Assembly: GCA_026400415.1 (NCBI GenBank)
Contig: JAPLPA010000213.1
Span: forward strand, 1 to 11,392
Length of the DNA stretch: 11,392 bases
Direction: 5' to 3'
Source: Afipia sp.
GTDB taxonomy: Bacteria > Pseudomonadota > Alphaproteobacteria > Rhizobiales > Xanthobacteraceae
Numbering within the stretch: position 1 is the stretch's first letter; every line of letters begins with the position of its first letter. The notes under the pieces were generated by a model. It was not told the origin of the DNA and made no database searches. It saw only the letters and a program-made list of their open reading frames with translations. This document shows, one piece after another, positions 1 to 6,160 of the stretch. The position numbers and the translations under genes were made by a program.

Positions 1-212
1 ATCACAACGATGTTCGGTTGGTGCGCCTTTATCAAATCGCCGATGAGCGGAACGACGCGCGCAATGATTTCGGCTTCGGTGTGCTGGCCGTAGGGGAAAT
101 ATGCGTCGTCAGCGACATAGACGTAGTGCGCGCCGGGGCGCAGCCTCACGATCTCGCGCAACACGGTATTTCCGCCGAGGCCAGAATCGAACACCAGAAT
201 CGTCTCAGGCAT
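1..212 (-). CDS. murI: Glutamate racemase, N-terminal part (gene runs off the left edge)
   Basis: Glutamate racemase interconverts L- and D-glutamate in the cytoplasm and supplies D-Glu for peptidoglycan. Only the first 70 residues are present; the C-terminal part lies outside the window. The visible part begins MPETILVFDSGLGG. DSGLGG (residues 9-14) is the family's first catalytic/substrate loop, with Asp9 expected to act with the first catalytic Cys. VADDAYFPYG (33-42) matches the conserved FPYG loop. The catalytic Cys motif (CNTAS type) would lie just beyond the edge and cannot be checked. ATG at 212 is the only possible start: reading upstream in frame reaches a TGA within about 17 codons with no ATG, GTG or TTG between. 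No clear Shine-Dalgarno is visible. The gene is divergent from the cytochrome b561 gene. The aspartate/glutamate racemase superfamily is certain; MurI is by far the best fit. Confidence 0.92.
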   Translation of the reverse strand, partial: MPETILVFDSGLGGNTVLREIVRLRPGAHYVYVADDAYFPYGQHTEAEIIARVVPLIGDLIKAHQPNIVV

Positions 213-362
213 ACGGAGATAAAACCCGATCGGCGGTAGCCATTCAATAAATTTGATTAGAGCGATTCAAAGGAAGCTTCGCCGATCTGCTGCTGCAAAG
301 CGCTTGTTGCGCGGTCTGTGCTGTGGCTTTCGTAGGACGCAGTCTTTGGAGACGATCCGCTC
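213..362. other. Divergent intergenic region, murI / cytochrome b561
   Basis: These 150 bases separate two divergent start codons, so promoters for both genes should lie here. The part nearest murI is AT-rich (about 241-275) compared with the rest of the region. I cannot pick out a convincing -35/-10 pair on either strand. A GGAG at about 345-348 lies some 10-14 bases before the cytochrome start and may be its ribosome binding site. Confidence 0.4.
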
Positions 363-914
363 ATGTTGCGAAATACGAAAACAAGCTGGGGCAGCATTTC
401 CCGGACGTTCCACTGGGTGCTCGGCGTCCTGATTATCGGCATGCTGGGCTACGGCTATTGGATGAACCATTTCGCCGCGCGGCCGGACCGATTCTTTCAC
501 CGCTCCATTCATGCGGACATCGGCTATGTAATCTTGCTGCTGCTGGTTCTGCGCATCGTTTGGCGCATTTTCAATCCGTCGCCATCGCTGCCGGCCGGCA
601 CGCCCCGATGGGAGCGGGCGGCGGCATGGATCAATCACGCCGCTCTTTATCTGGTGACGTTTGTCGTCGCGATGCTCGGCTGGGCACATTCCGGCGCACG
701 CACACCCGATTACAGCAGTTGGTTTGGATTATTTCGTGTGCCGCAGTTTACCGCGCCTGACAAAGCCGCCGCCCGCGCCTACGAGGAGAATCACATTCTT
801 GGCGCCTATATCCTCATGGGATTGGTGACGTTGCATATTCTCGCGGCGCTTTATCACCACCTCTACAAACGCGATCGCGTGCTGATGCGGATAGTGGATG
901 GCAAGTCGGGCTAG
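363..914 (+). CDS. Cytochrome b561 family protein (CybB-like)
   Basis: This is a small diheme b-type cytochrome of the inner membrane, 183 residues long, the usual size of bacterial CybB-type b561. The family passes electrons between quinol and other acceptors; the physiological partner here is unknown. Four hydrophobic segments lie at about 14-33, 50-70, 92-110 and 144-165. Histidines suited to heme ligation sit in them: His17 (SRTFHW), His46/His50 (FHRSIH), His144 and His158. The 14-residue spacing of the last two equals that of the C-terminal heme ligands of E. coli CybB. The ending YHHLYKRDRVLMRI also resembles CybB. The gene is transcribed away from murI and converges on purB with only 8 bases between stop codons, so any terminator must overlap coding sequence. 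No YceI-like partner is visible. The family is well supported; the role is not. Confidence 0.9.
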   Translation: MLRNTKTSWGSISRTFHWVLGVLIIGMLGYGYWMNHFAARPDRFFHRSIHADIGYVILLLLVLRIVWRIFNPSPSLPAGTPRWERAAAWINHAALYLVTFVVAMLGWAHSGARTPDYSSWFGLFRVPQFTAPDKAAARAYEENHILGAYILMGLVTLHILAALYHHLYKRDRVLMRIVDGKSG

Positions 915-922
915 ATGTCAGA

Positions 923-2230
923 TCAGGCCGCGCCGAACACGCGTTTAAAGATCGTATCGACATGCTTGAAGTGGTAGGCGAGATCGAACTGTTCTTCGAT
1001 CTCCTTGTCGGTAAGATATTTCTTCACATCGGCGTCTTTTTTCAGAAGCGTCATGAAGTCGCCTTCCCCGCGCCAGACCGGCATGGCGTTGCGCTGCACG
1101 AGTTTGTAGGAGTCCTCGCGTGACGCGCCCTTCTGCGTCAACGCAATCAGCAAGCGTTGCGAGTGGACCAACCCGCCGAGCCGGTCGAGGTTCTTCTGCA
1201 TGTTTGCGGGATAGATCAGTAGCTTGTTGATTACGCCTGCGAGCCGATTGAGAGCAAAGTCTAGCGTCACGGTGGCATCGGGTCCCATCATGCGCTCAGC
1301 GGATGAATGCGAGATATCCCGTTCGTGCCACAGCACGACGTTCTCCATTGCCGGCGCAACATACGCGCGCACCATGCGCGACAGTCCGGTCAGATTTTCC
1401 GTCAGCACCGGATTGCGCTTGTGCGGCATCGCCGACGAGCCCTTTTGGCCCTCTGAGAAAAATTCTTCGGCTTCCAGTACTTCCGTTCTTTGCATGTGCC
1501 GGATTTCGGTCGCAAGACGCTCGACTGATGAGGCGATGACGCCAAGCGTTGCGAAATACATTGCGTGCCGGTCGCGCGGGATCACCTGTGTGGAGATCGG
1601 CTCGACAGCAAGCCCCATGGCTTTCGCGACATGTGCCTCAACGCGCGGGTCGATTTGCGCGAAGGTGCCAACCGCGCCGGAAATCGCGCAGGTCGCAATA
1701 TCCTTACGCGCCGTCACCAGCCGTTCGCGCGCGCGCGTGAATTCGGCGTAAGCGTAAGCAAGCTTCAATCCGAACGTGACCGGCTCGGCGTGAATGCCGT
1801 GCGAGCGGCCGATGGTCGGCGTCATCTTGTGTTCGAACGCGCGCTTTTTCAGCGCGGCCAGAACCTTGTCGATGTCGGCAATCAAAATGTCGGCGGCGCG
1901 CGAAAGCTGCACATTGAGACATGTGTCGAGCACATCCGACGATGTCATGCCCTGATGCACGAAACGCGCTTCCGGCCCGACGATTTCGGCCAGATGCGTC
2001 AGGAACGCAATGACATCGTGCTTGGTCTCGCGCTCGATCTCGTCGATGCGCTCGACATTGAAGGTCGCGTCCCTGGCCTTGGCCCAGATAACTTTCGCAG
2101 CCTCTTTCGGAATGACACCAAGCTCGGCGAGAGCGTCAGCAGCGTGAGCCTCGATTTCGAACCAGATCTTGAACCGTGTCTGTGGTTCCCAGATCGCCGT
2201 CATTTCGGGACGGGAGTAGCGAGGGATCAT
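923..2230 (-). CDS. purB: Adenylosuccinate lyase
   Basis: Cytoplasmic enzyme of purine synthesis that removes fumarate from two substrates: SAICAR to AICAR, and adenylosuccinate to AMP. The protein has 435 residues, normal for the bacterial family. It belongs to the fumarase/aspartase superfamily. The signature loop GSSAMPHKRNP (264-274) holds the catalytic serine. GRSHGIHAEP (141-150) holds the conserved histidines, one of them the general acid. TSSDVLDT (96-103) and KHDV (70-73) are the other conserved active-site segments. The N-terminus IPRYSRPEMTAIW is typical of PurB. The same frame stays open further upstream, to 2422, but that part is antisense-like arginine-rich sequence inside rpe. 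ATG at 2230 overlaps the rpe stop as ATGA, so it is the natural, translationally coupled start. All key residues are present and the gene appears intact. Confidence 0.97.
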   Translation of the reverse strand: MIPRYSRPEMTAIWEPQTRFKIWFEIEAHAADALAELGVIPKEAAKVIWAKARDATFNVERIDEIERETKHDVIAFLTHLAEIVGPEARFVHQGMTSSDVLDTCLNVQLSRAADILIADIDKVLAALKKRAFEHKMTPTIGRSHGIHAEPVTFGLKLAYAYAEFTRARERLVTARKDIATCAISGAVGTFAQIDPRVEAHVAKAMGLAVEPISTQVIPRDRHAMYFATLGVIASSVERLATEIRHMQRTEVLEAEEFFSEGQKGSSAMPHKRNPVLTENLTGLSRMVRAYVAPAMENVVLWHERDISHSSAERMMGPDATVTLDFALNRLAGVINKLLIYPANMQKNLDRLGGLVHSQRLLIALTQKGASREDSYKLVQRNAMPVWRGEGDFMTLLKKDADVKKYLTDKEIEEQFDLAYHFKHVDTIFKRVFGAA

Positions 2231-2928
2231 ATCGCTTCCCCGCGAGCGGACGCGGCCGCGTTGCGGATCGCGGAAATGTTCGTCTTGTAACTGTCCATCG
2301 TGCCGCCCTTGAAGACGGCAGAGCCAGCAACGAGTGCGTTGGCGCCAGCTGCTGCAATCTCTGCGGCGTTGGCAGCGGTCACGCCGCCATCGACTTCGAT
2401 GTCGATAGGGCGGCCCGCGCACATCGCGCGAACTTGAGAAATCTTCTCCAGCGCGGAGGGAATGAACGACTGTCCACCAAAGCCCGGATTGATCGACATC
2501 ACCAGCACGATATCGACAACGTCAATGATATGCTCGATGGCACTGACCGGTGTGGCGGGGTTGATCGAAACACCAGCTTTCTTGCCGAGCGTACGAATTG
2601 CTTGCAGCGAACGATGCAGATGCGGGCCCGCTTCGGCATGAACCGTGATCTGATCGCAGCCGGCCTTCGCGAAGGCTTCGAGATATGGGTCGCATGGTGC
2701 AATCATCAAATGCGCATCGAAGATTTTTTTCGAGTGCGGCCGCATCGCCTTGATCGCGTCCGGCCCGAACGTGATGTTTGGCACAAAATGACCGTCCATT
2801 GGATCGAGATGAATCCAGTCCGCTCCCGCTTGATCGACTGCGCGAACTTCCTCACCGAGCTTCGCAAAATCCGACGCCAGAATGGAGGGCGCAATAACCA
2901 GCGGACGCGACGCGAAGGGCTGGGACAT
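2227..2928 (-). CDS. rpe: Ribulose-phosphate 3-epimerase
   Basis: Interconverts D-ribulose 5-phosphate and D-xylulose 5-phosphate in the pentose phosphate pathway (and the Calvin cycle where present). It is a cytoplasmic TIM barrel of 233 residues, normal length. Visible motifs are APSILASDF (13-21), the metal/catalytic segment WIHLDPMDGHFVPN (38-51) with His40 and Asp42, DAHLM (71-75) with His73, the phosphate loop NPGFGGQSF (147-155), and EVDGG (178-182) with Asp180 as the second catalytic acid. LDPMDG has proline where many homologues have valine, a conservative family variation. ATG at 2928 is chosen over an in-frame TTG at 2949 because the family alignment starts just after it and a GGA lies about 8 bases upstream. 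It forms the 5' gene of a two-gene unit with purB, overlapping by ATGA. The metabolic link is plausible: ribose-5-phosphate feeds purine synthesis. Confidence 0.96.
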   Translation of the reverse strand: MSQPFASRPLVIAPSILASDFAKLGEEVRAVDQAGADWIHLDPMDGHFVPNITFGPDAIKAMRPHSKKIFDAHLMIAPCDPYLEAFAKAGCDQITVHAEAGPHLHRSLQAIRTLGKKAGVSINPATPVSAIEHIIDVVDIVLVMSINPGFGGQSFIPSALEKISQVRAMCAGRPIDIEVDGGVTAANAAEIAAAGANALVAGSAVFKGGTMDSYKTNISAIRNAAASARGEAI

Positions 2929-3196
2929 CAGGCGGTTCCGGGCTGGCAAACGGCGAGGAATGACATTGATTTTGTTCGGCTTCGCCTAACACGCCACTCC
3001 GTTCCGGGCAATGCGAGGAGGGGATTTCTCCCGGCAAGTTCTGCCGCGGCGGCAAAATGTGCCCCGTCAAATGGCGCGCCGGGACAAAAGAAATGACCGA
3101 TTTTGCTGGGTTTAGAGCTCCGGCACAGCTTTTGCTCCTCAGTCAGCGTTGGGGATTTGGGGCCGTGCTGTGCGCGGCGTGCGTGGGAGTATCGAA
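2929..3196. other. Divergent intergenic region, rpe / EF-hand gene
   Basis: At 268 bases this is the longest non-coding gap in the window, and it should hold promoters for rpe-purB (leftward) and the EF-hand gene (rightward). Several small palindromes are visible: GGGA-TTTC-TCCC at about 3021-3032, TGCCG-CGG-CGGCA at about 3042-3054, and GGCGCGCC at about 3073-3080. None has a U-tract or a partner element that would make it a terminator or riboswitch. A 12-codon open frame on the minus strand (2966 to 2928) ends in a TGA that overlaps the rpe ATG. I could not identify a convincing -35/-10 pair. Confidence 0.35.
3185..3189 (+). promoter_or_regulatory. Ribosome binding site of the EF-hand gene
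   Basis: GGGAG lies 7 bases upstream of the ATG at 3197, an ideal spacing. The same frame could start at a TTG at 3149, but no comparable site precedes that codon. The site therefore decides for the ATG. Confidence 0.65.
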
Positions 3197-3964
3197 ATGT
3201 ATCTTGCTTTAGCAGGCGCCGCGTCGAGCGCGCTTGATTTGCTGTCTTCGCTGACGCCGGGAAAATCCGGTTCAGCCGCCAAGGCGCAAACGGGCCTTAC
3301 TCAGAATACGACAACGTCGTTCGGCCTCTCGACACCTGCGACGAGCACATCCCAGACATCCGGCTCAGCGGGTGTCGCACAAAGCGGCGCGTTGTCGCCA
3401 CAAACTTTGAGCGCGCTGTTTGCCGCGCAAGATCCGTCTCAATCATCTTCATCGACAAGCCGGTCCGATGCGTTGAAGGATTTGTTCTCGAAACTCGACA
3501 GCAACGGCGACGGGCAAATTAGCAAATCGGAATTTGAATCCAATCTGGGGGCGGGTGGCACCAACACAGCCAACGCCGACAGCGTGTTCGGCAAGCTCGA
3601 TACCAATGGTGACGGCTCCGTCAGCCTCGATGAATTGTCAGCCGCTCTAAAAGGCAAGGGTGGCGGACACGGTCACCATCACGCTCACGGAGCAGGCGGC
3701 GGCAAGGGCGGTCAGGATGCGCTGTTGCAGGCGCTCGACGGCGCGTCGAGCACGTCGACCACCAATTCCGATGGGTCGACGACGACGACCATGACCTATT
3801 CCGACGGCACGACAGTTACGATGAACTCGCCGGCGGCGGCATCCAAAAATTCCAGCGCGTCCAACAGCGCTTCGTCATCCTACAATCTGGTCGAGAAGAT
3901 GATCCAGAAGCAGGCCGACGCACTCGCGCTCTCGGCCAAGCATTCGTTGTCAGTCAGCGTCTGA
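3197..3964 (+). CDS. EF-hand calcium-binding protein, Ser/Thr-rich, with His-rich segment
   Basis: The protein has 255 residues and contains no cysteine. Two canonical EF-hand loops are perfect at every calcium-liganding position: DSNGDGQISKSE (101-112) and DTNGDGSVSLDE (135-146), so a paired EF-hand domain spans about 91-152. It is preceded by about 90 residues of Ser/Thr/Ala/Gln-rich, probably disordered sequence. It is followed by a Gly/His segment (GGGHGHHHAHG, 155-165) that could bind a transition metal. Then comes a Ser/Thr-rich stretch with two similar units (SDGSTTTTMT and SDGTTVTM) and a C-terminal amphipathic helix ending in SLSVSV. The N-terminus is mildly hydrophobic (about 1-19) but has no clear Sec signal or cleavage site. 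Similar EF-hand proteins are common in Bradyrhizobium-type genomes and their function is not established. The gene stands alone. Calcium binding is well supported; location, partner and role are unknown. Confidence 0.85.
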   Translation: MYLALAGAASSALDLLSSLTPGKSGSAAKAQTGLTQNTTTSFGLSTPATSTSQTSGSAGVAQSGALSPQTLSALFAAQDPSQSSSSTSRSDALKDLFSKLDSNGDGQISKSEFESNLGAGGTNTANADSVFGKLDTNGDGSVSLDELSAALKGKGGGHGHHHAHGAGGGKGGQDALLQALDGASSTSTTNSDGSTTTTMTYSDGTTVTMNSPAAASKNSSASNSASSSYNLVEKMIQKQADALALSAKHSLSVSV

Positions 3965-4040
3965 TCTGACGGCGGCGATCTGCCCCGGTGAGACGGTGCA
4001 AATCCTATTCGACCAAGCACTAACTCTACACACCCCTGAT

Positions 4041-4077
4041 TGCAGCCGACGCAGAATGCGAAGGCTGCATTCGCATT
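4041..4077. repeat. Two interlocking inverted repeats between convergent genes
   Basis: AATGCGAA (4055-4062) and TTCGCATT (4070-4077) are perfect 8-base inverted arms around the 7-base loop GGCTGCA (4063-4069). That whole loop is perfectly complementary to TGCAGCC at 4041-4047. The transcript could form either hairpin, or both together as an H-type pseudoknot. The element lies between the stop of the EF-hand gene (3964) and the stop of the P1-family hydrolase (4114). No U-tract follows on either strand, so it is not a standard intrinsic terminator, although it could still act as a 3'-end or processing structure. Confidence 0.6.
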
Positions 4078-4113
4078 AACAGGGTGTTTGCGTCCGTGAA
4101 ATTCCCGACTGTA

Positions 4114-5121
4114 TTAAATCGAAAATCGGTCCTTCCAGGACGGCAATGCGCCGGCTAAGGGAAGCGCGCTGGCTTCATAAATGCCGCGAGCGATGGCGCG
4201 TGCGACCACGTTGGCCGCTACAGCGCCCAACTCGGTCAAGCCGAATAGTGGGTCAATTTGTTTTGCGCCTGTTGCCGCCGCAAATACGACATCGCCATCG
4301 AGCGGCGCGTGCACCGGATAAATTGCTCGCGCAAATCCGGTCTGCGCGATCATTGCGAGGCGTTTTGCCTGTGGCTTGGTGAGAATGGCGTCAGTCACCA
4401 CCACGGCGAGAGTTGTGTTCTCAACCGCGGTTGCGGCCGCTCCACCTTTAATGCGTATCGCGAGCATGTCGGGTTTAAATGAAGGAGGCTGACCGCGTTC
4501 GCCGAATTCGCCGTTCTGTTCGAAGGGCGCAGCCCAAAACCACGGCCCATCGCCGACAGTGACCGTGCCGACGGCGTTTACGACCGCAATCGCGCCGACC
4601 GAAACACCGCCGTCGGTTCTCGCAGACGCCGATCCTAGGCCGCCCTTGAGTGTGGACGTGGTCGCACCGAGACCGGCGAGACCGGCACCGACACTGCCGA
4701 GCATAAAGTCGGTGCTGGCGGCGGCTGCGGCTGCATAGCCGAGATCGCGATACGGTGCGAAGCGGCCCCATTTTTTGTTTCCGCCGTTCAGTAAGTCAAA
4801 ACAAACGGCACCCGGAACAATCGGAATCACCGCGTCGGCAATTTTGAATCCGCGGCCCTTTTCGGCAAGCCAAGCTTGTACGCCACCGCCTGCCTCAAGC
4901 CCGAAGGCCGAGCCGCCCGAGAGTGCGATCGCATCGATTTTCTCCACGGTGTTCGCCAGATCGAGCAGCGCACCTTCTCGTATTCCGGGGCCCCCACCAC
5001 GGACGTCCATCGCAGCAACAACAGCTTGGTCGAATACGATCGCCGTGACACCTGAGGCAAGTGCCACATCGTCGGCATGGCCAACACGAACACCTGCAAT
5101 ATCGGTGACGAGGTTTTTCAT
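4114..5121 (-). CDS. P1/S58-family self-cleaving N-terminal-nucleophile hydrolase (DmpA/NylC-like)
   Basis: The protein has 335 residues. This family includes D-aminopeptidase DmpA, beta-peptidyl aminopeptidases and the 6-aminohexanoate-oligomer hydrolase NylC. Members are made as precursors and cut themselves to expose a Ser or Thr nucleophile. Here ENTTLAVVVTDA (234-245) gives a predicted cut between Asn235 and Thr236, as in NylC. From my memory of NylC, its other active-site residues have counterparts here: Lys159 in TLKGGLGSAS, Asn182 in VVNAVG, and Asp275/Asp277 in LDGDVVF, exactly 39 and 41 residues after the nucleophile. Conserved glycine-rich stretches GGGPGIRE (42-49) and LSGGSAFGLEAGGG (67-80) fit the fold. 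No signal peptide is visible. ATG at 5121 is preferred over an upstream in-frame start at 5172 because homologues begin at TDIAGVRVGH and GGGA precedes it. The substrate cannot be read from the sequence. The gene is divergent from ccdA. Confidence 0.9.
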   Translation of the reverse strand: MKNLVTDIAGVRVGHADDVALASGVTAIVFDQAVVAAMDVRGGGPGIREGALLDLANTVEKIDAIALSGGSAFGLEAGGGVQAWLAEKGRGFKIADAVIPIVPGAVCFDLLNGGNKKWGRFAPYRDLGYAAAAAASTDFMLGSVGAGLAGLGATTSTLKGGLGSASARTDGGVSVGAIAVVNAVGTVTVGDGPWFWAAPFEQNGEFGERGQPPSFKPDMLAIRIKGGAAATAVENTTLAVVVTDAILTKPQAKRLAMIAQTGFARAIYPVHAPLDGDVVFAAATGAKQIDPLFGLTELGAVAANVVARAIARGIYEASALPLAGALPSWKDRFSI

Positions 5122-5364
5122 TGAATCCCGGCTTTTCCAGACCAGATGATCGCATGTTATGTCATGGGTCAACTTGCCGCGCGATGCTGTGTGGCGTCAT
5201 CACAGCCGATCACAACGCCGTGGGAACGGTTTGCAGATATTGTTCGCGGATGCGATTTTGGTCCATCTGGCACATACAACGAAACTATGCCCTATGCCGA
5301 TCCGTAGATAACGTTGAGTTAGCGACATTTCCGATTCTCCATCGGCCCAAAGGCGGCGCATTTC
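5122..5364. other. Divergent intergenic region, P1-family hydrolase / ccdA
   Basis: These 243 bases lie between two divergent start codons. A short imperfect-context inverted repeat, GCTGTG (5186-5191) and CACAGC (5201-5206) with a 9-base spacer, is the only symmetrical element I noticed; it could be an operator or chance. No convincing promoter pair, RNA gene or small protein gene is visible here. Confidence 0.35.
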
Positions 5365-6099
5365 ATGAAGTCCGACATTTCCGTCTATGCGGCTTTCGCG
5401 GCTGGCCTCATTAGCTTTTTGTCGCCTTGCGTGCTGCCGCTCGTGCCGCCCTATCTCGTCTATCTCACGGGTGCCACCATTGAACACGTCAACAACGATG
5501 AGGAGCAAAAGGCCACGCGCCGCGCGGTGATGATCGCCGCATTGGTTTTCGTGTTGGGATTTTCCACAGTGTTCGTCGCACTCGGTGCAAGTGCCAGCTA
5601 CATCGGCGGCTTCATTCGCGCATGGTCGGCGGAGTTCTCCATTCTTGCCGGCGTCGTCATCATAATCATGGGACTTCATTTTCTTGGTCTCACGCGGATC
5701 GGTTTTTTGATGCGCGAAGGCCGTCTGACGGCTCCGAAACCTGTCGGCTTATGGGGCGCCTATGTGATGGGCCTCGCTTTTGCGTTCGGCTGGACGCCGT
5801 GCATCGGTCCTATTCTCGCGGCGATCCTGTCGGTGGCGGCCTCGGAAGCGACGGTGACAAAGGGCGCAGGGTTGCTTGCGGTTTATTCGGCGGGTCTCGG
5901 CATTCCATTCCTGATTGCGGCTTTCATGGTCGAGCAATTTTCATCCGTCTTTGCGCGCATGAAGAAACATCTGGCAACTGTCGAGCGCGTTATGGGTGTG
6001 CTGCTGGTGCTGACCGGCGTTGCATTTCTGACCGGTGGCGTATCTTGGGTTAGCATTTGGTTGCTGGAGACCTTCCCGTCGCTGCAGAATTTCGGCTGA
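5365..6099 (+). CDS. ccdA: Cytochrome c biogenesis protein CcdA (DsbD transmembrane-domain family)
   Basis: Inner-membrane protein that carries reducing equivalents from cytoplasmic thioredoxin across the membrane to periplasmic thiol-disulfide proteins used in cytochrome c maturation. The length, 244 residues, is typical of stand-alone CcdA rather than full DsbD. The two redox cysteines are present in their family contexts: Cys22 in SFLSPCVLPLVPPY and Cys146 in GWTPCIGPI. About six membrane segments are visible (roughly 7-35, 54-75, 88-109, 129-158, 168-189 and 207-232). A cytoplasmic, charged loop HVNNDEEQKATRR (41-53) follows the first. The ATG at 5365 puts the N-terminus in the expected place; the ribosome binding site is weak (AAAGG, about 12 bases upstream). 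The gene appears to be a single-gene unit ended by the hairpin just downstream; no other ccm or dsb gene is in the window. Confidence 0.95.
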   Translation: MKSDISVYAAFAAGLISFLSPCVLPLVPPYLVYLTGATIEHVNNDEEQKATRRAVMIAALVFVLGFSTVFVALGASASYIGGFIRAWSAEFSILAGVVIIIMGLHFLGLTRIGFLMREGRLTAPKPVGLWGAYVMGLAFAFGWTPCIGPILAAILSVAASEATVTKGAGLLAVYSAGLGIPFLIAAFMVEQFSSVFARMKKHLATVERVMGVLLVLTGVAFLTGGVSWVSIWLLETFPSLQNFG

Positions 6100-6111
6100 T
6101 GCCCAAGCGAA

Positions 6112-6137
6112 AACCGCTCCGGTTGCCCGGAGCGGTT
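6112..6137. terminator. Hairpin terminator between ccdA and the binding-protein gene
   Basis: An 11-base perfect stem, AACCGCTCCGG (6112-6122) and CCGGAGCGGTT (6127-6137), closes on the 4-base loop TTGC. It starts 12 bases after the ccdA stop and lies 23 bases beyond the stop of the convergent substrate-binding protein gene. On the minus strand the stem runs into TTTT, giving a short U-tract, so it best fits an intrinsic terminator for the liv cluster. On the plus strand no U-tract follows, so it may serve ccdA only weakly or as a 3'-end stabiliser. Confidence 0.8.
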
Positions 6138-6160
6138 GGCTATAAAACCTACAGAAGGGA

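Noticed and set aside
1565..2290. A 241-codon open frame on the plus strand
   Set aside because: It lies antisense to purB, has no recognisable family, and mirrors the codon structure of purB.
2231..2422. A 64-residue N-terminal extension of PurB
   Set aside because: The extra part is Arg-rich and lies within rpe in another frame. PurB homologues begin at the ATG at 2230, which also makes the ATGA junction with rpe.
3073..3080. Palindrome GGCGCGCC upstream of the EF-hand gene
   Set aside because: A short GC palindrome is unremarkable at this base composition, and I see no second copy that would make it a regulatory element.
2176..3096. A 306-codon open frame on the plus strand
   Set aside because: It is antisense to rpe and the start of purB, both clearly real; its translation is rich in Arg, Asn and Cys with no recognisable domain. 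It is a GC-driven shadow frame.
5186..5206. Inverted repeat GCTGTG-N9-CACAGC between the P1-family hydrolase and ccdA genes
   Set aside because: Six-base arms are expected by chance in a window this long, and no promoter can be placed beside it. It is noted only as a weak operator candidate.
5365..5679. A minus-strand open frame over the start of ccdA
   Set aside because: It is the complement of the ccdA membrane-segment codons and gives a low-complexity, charged translation with no family match.
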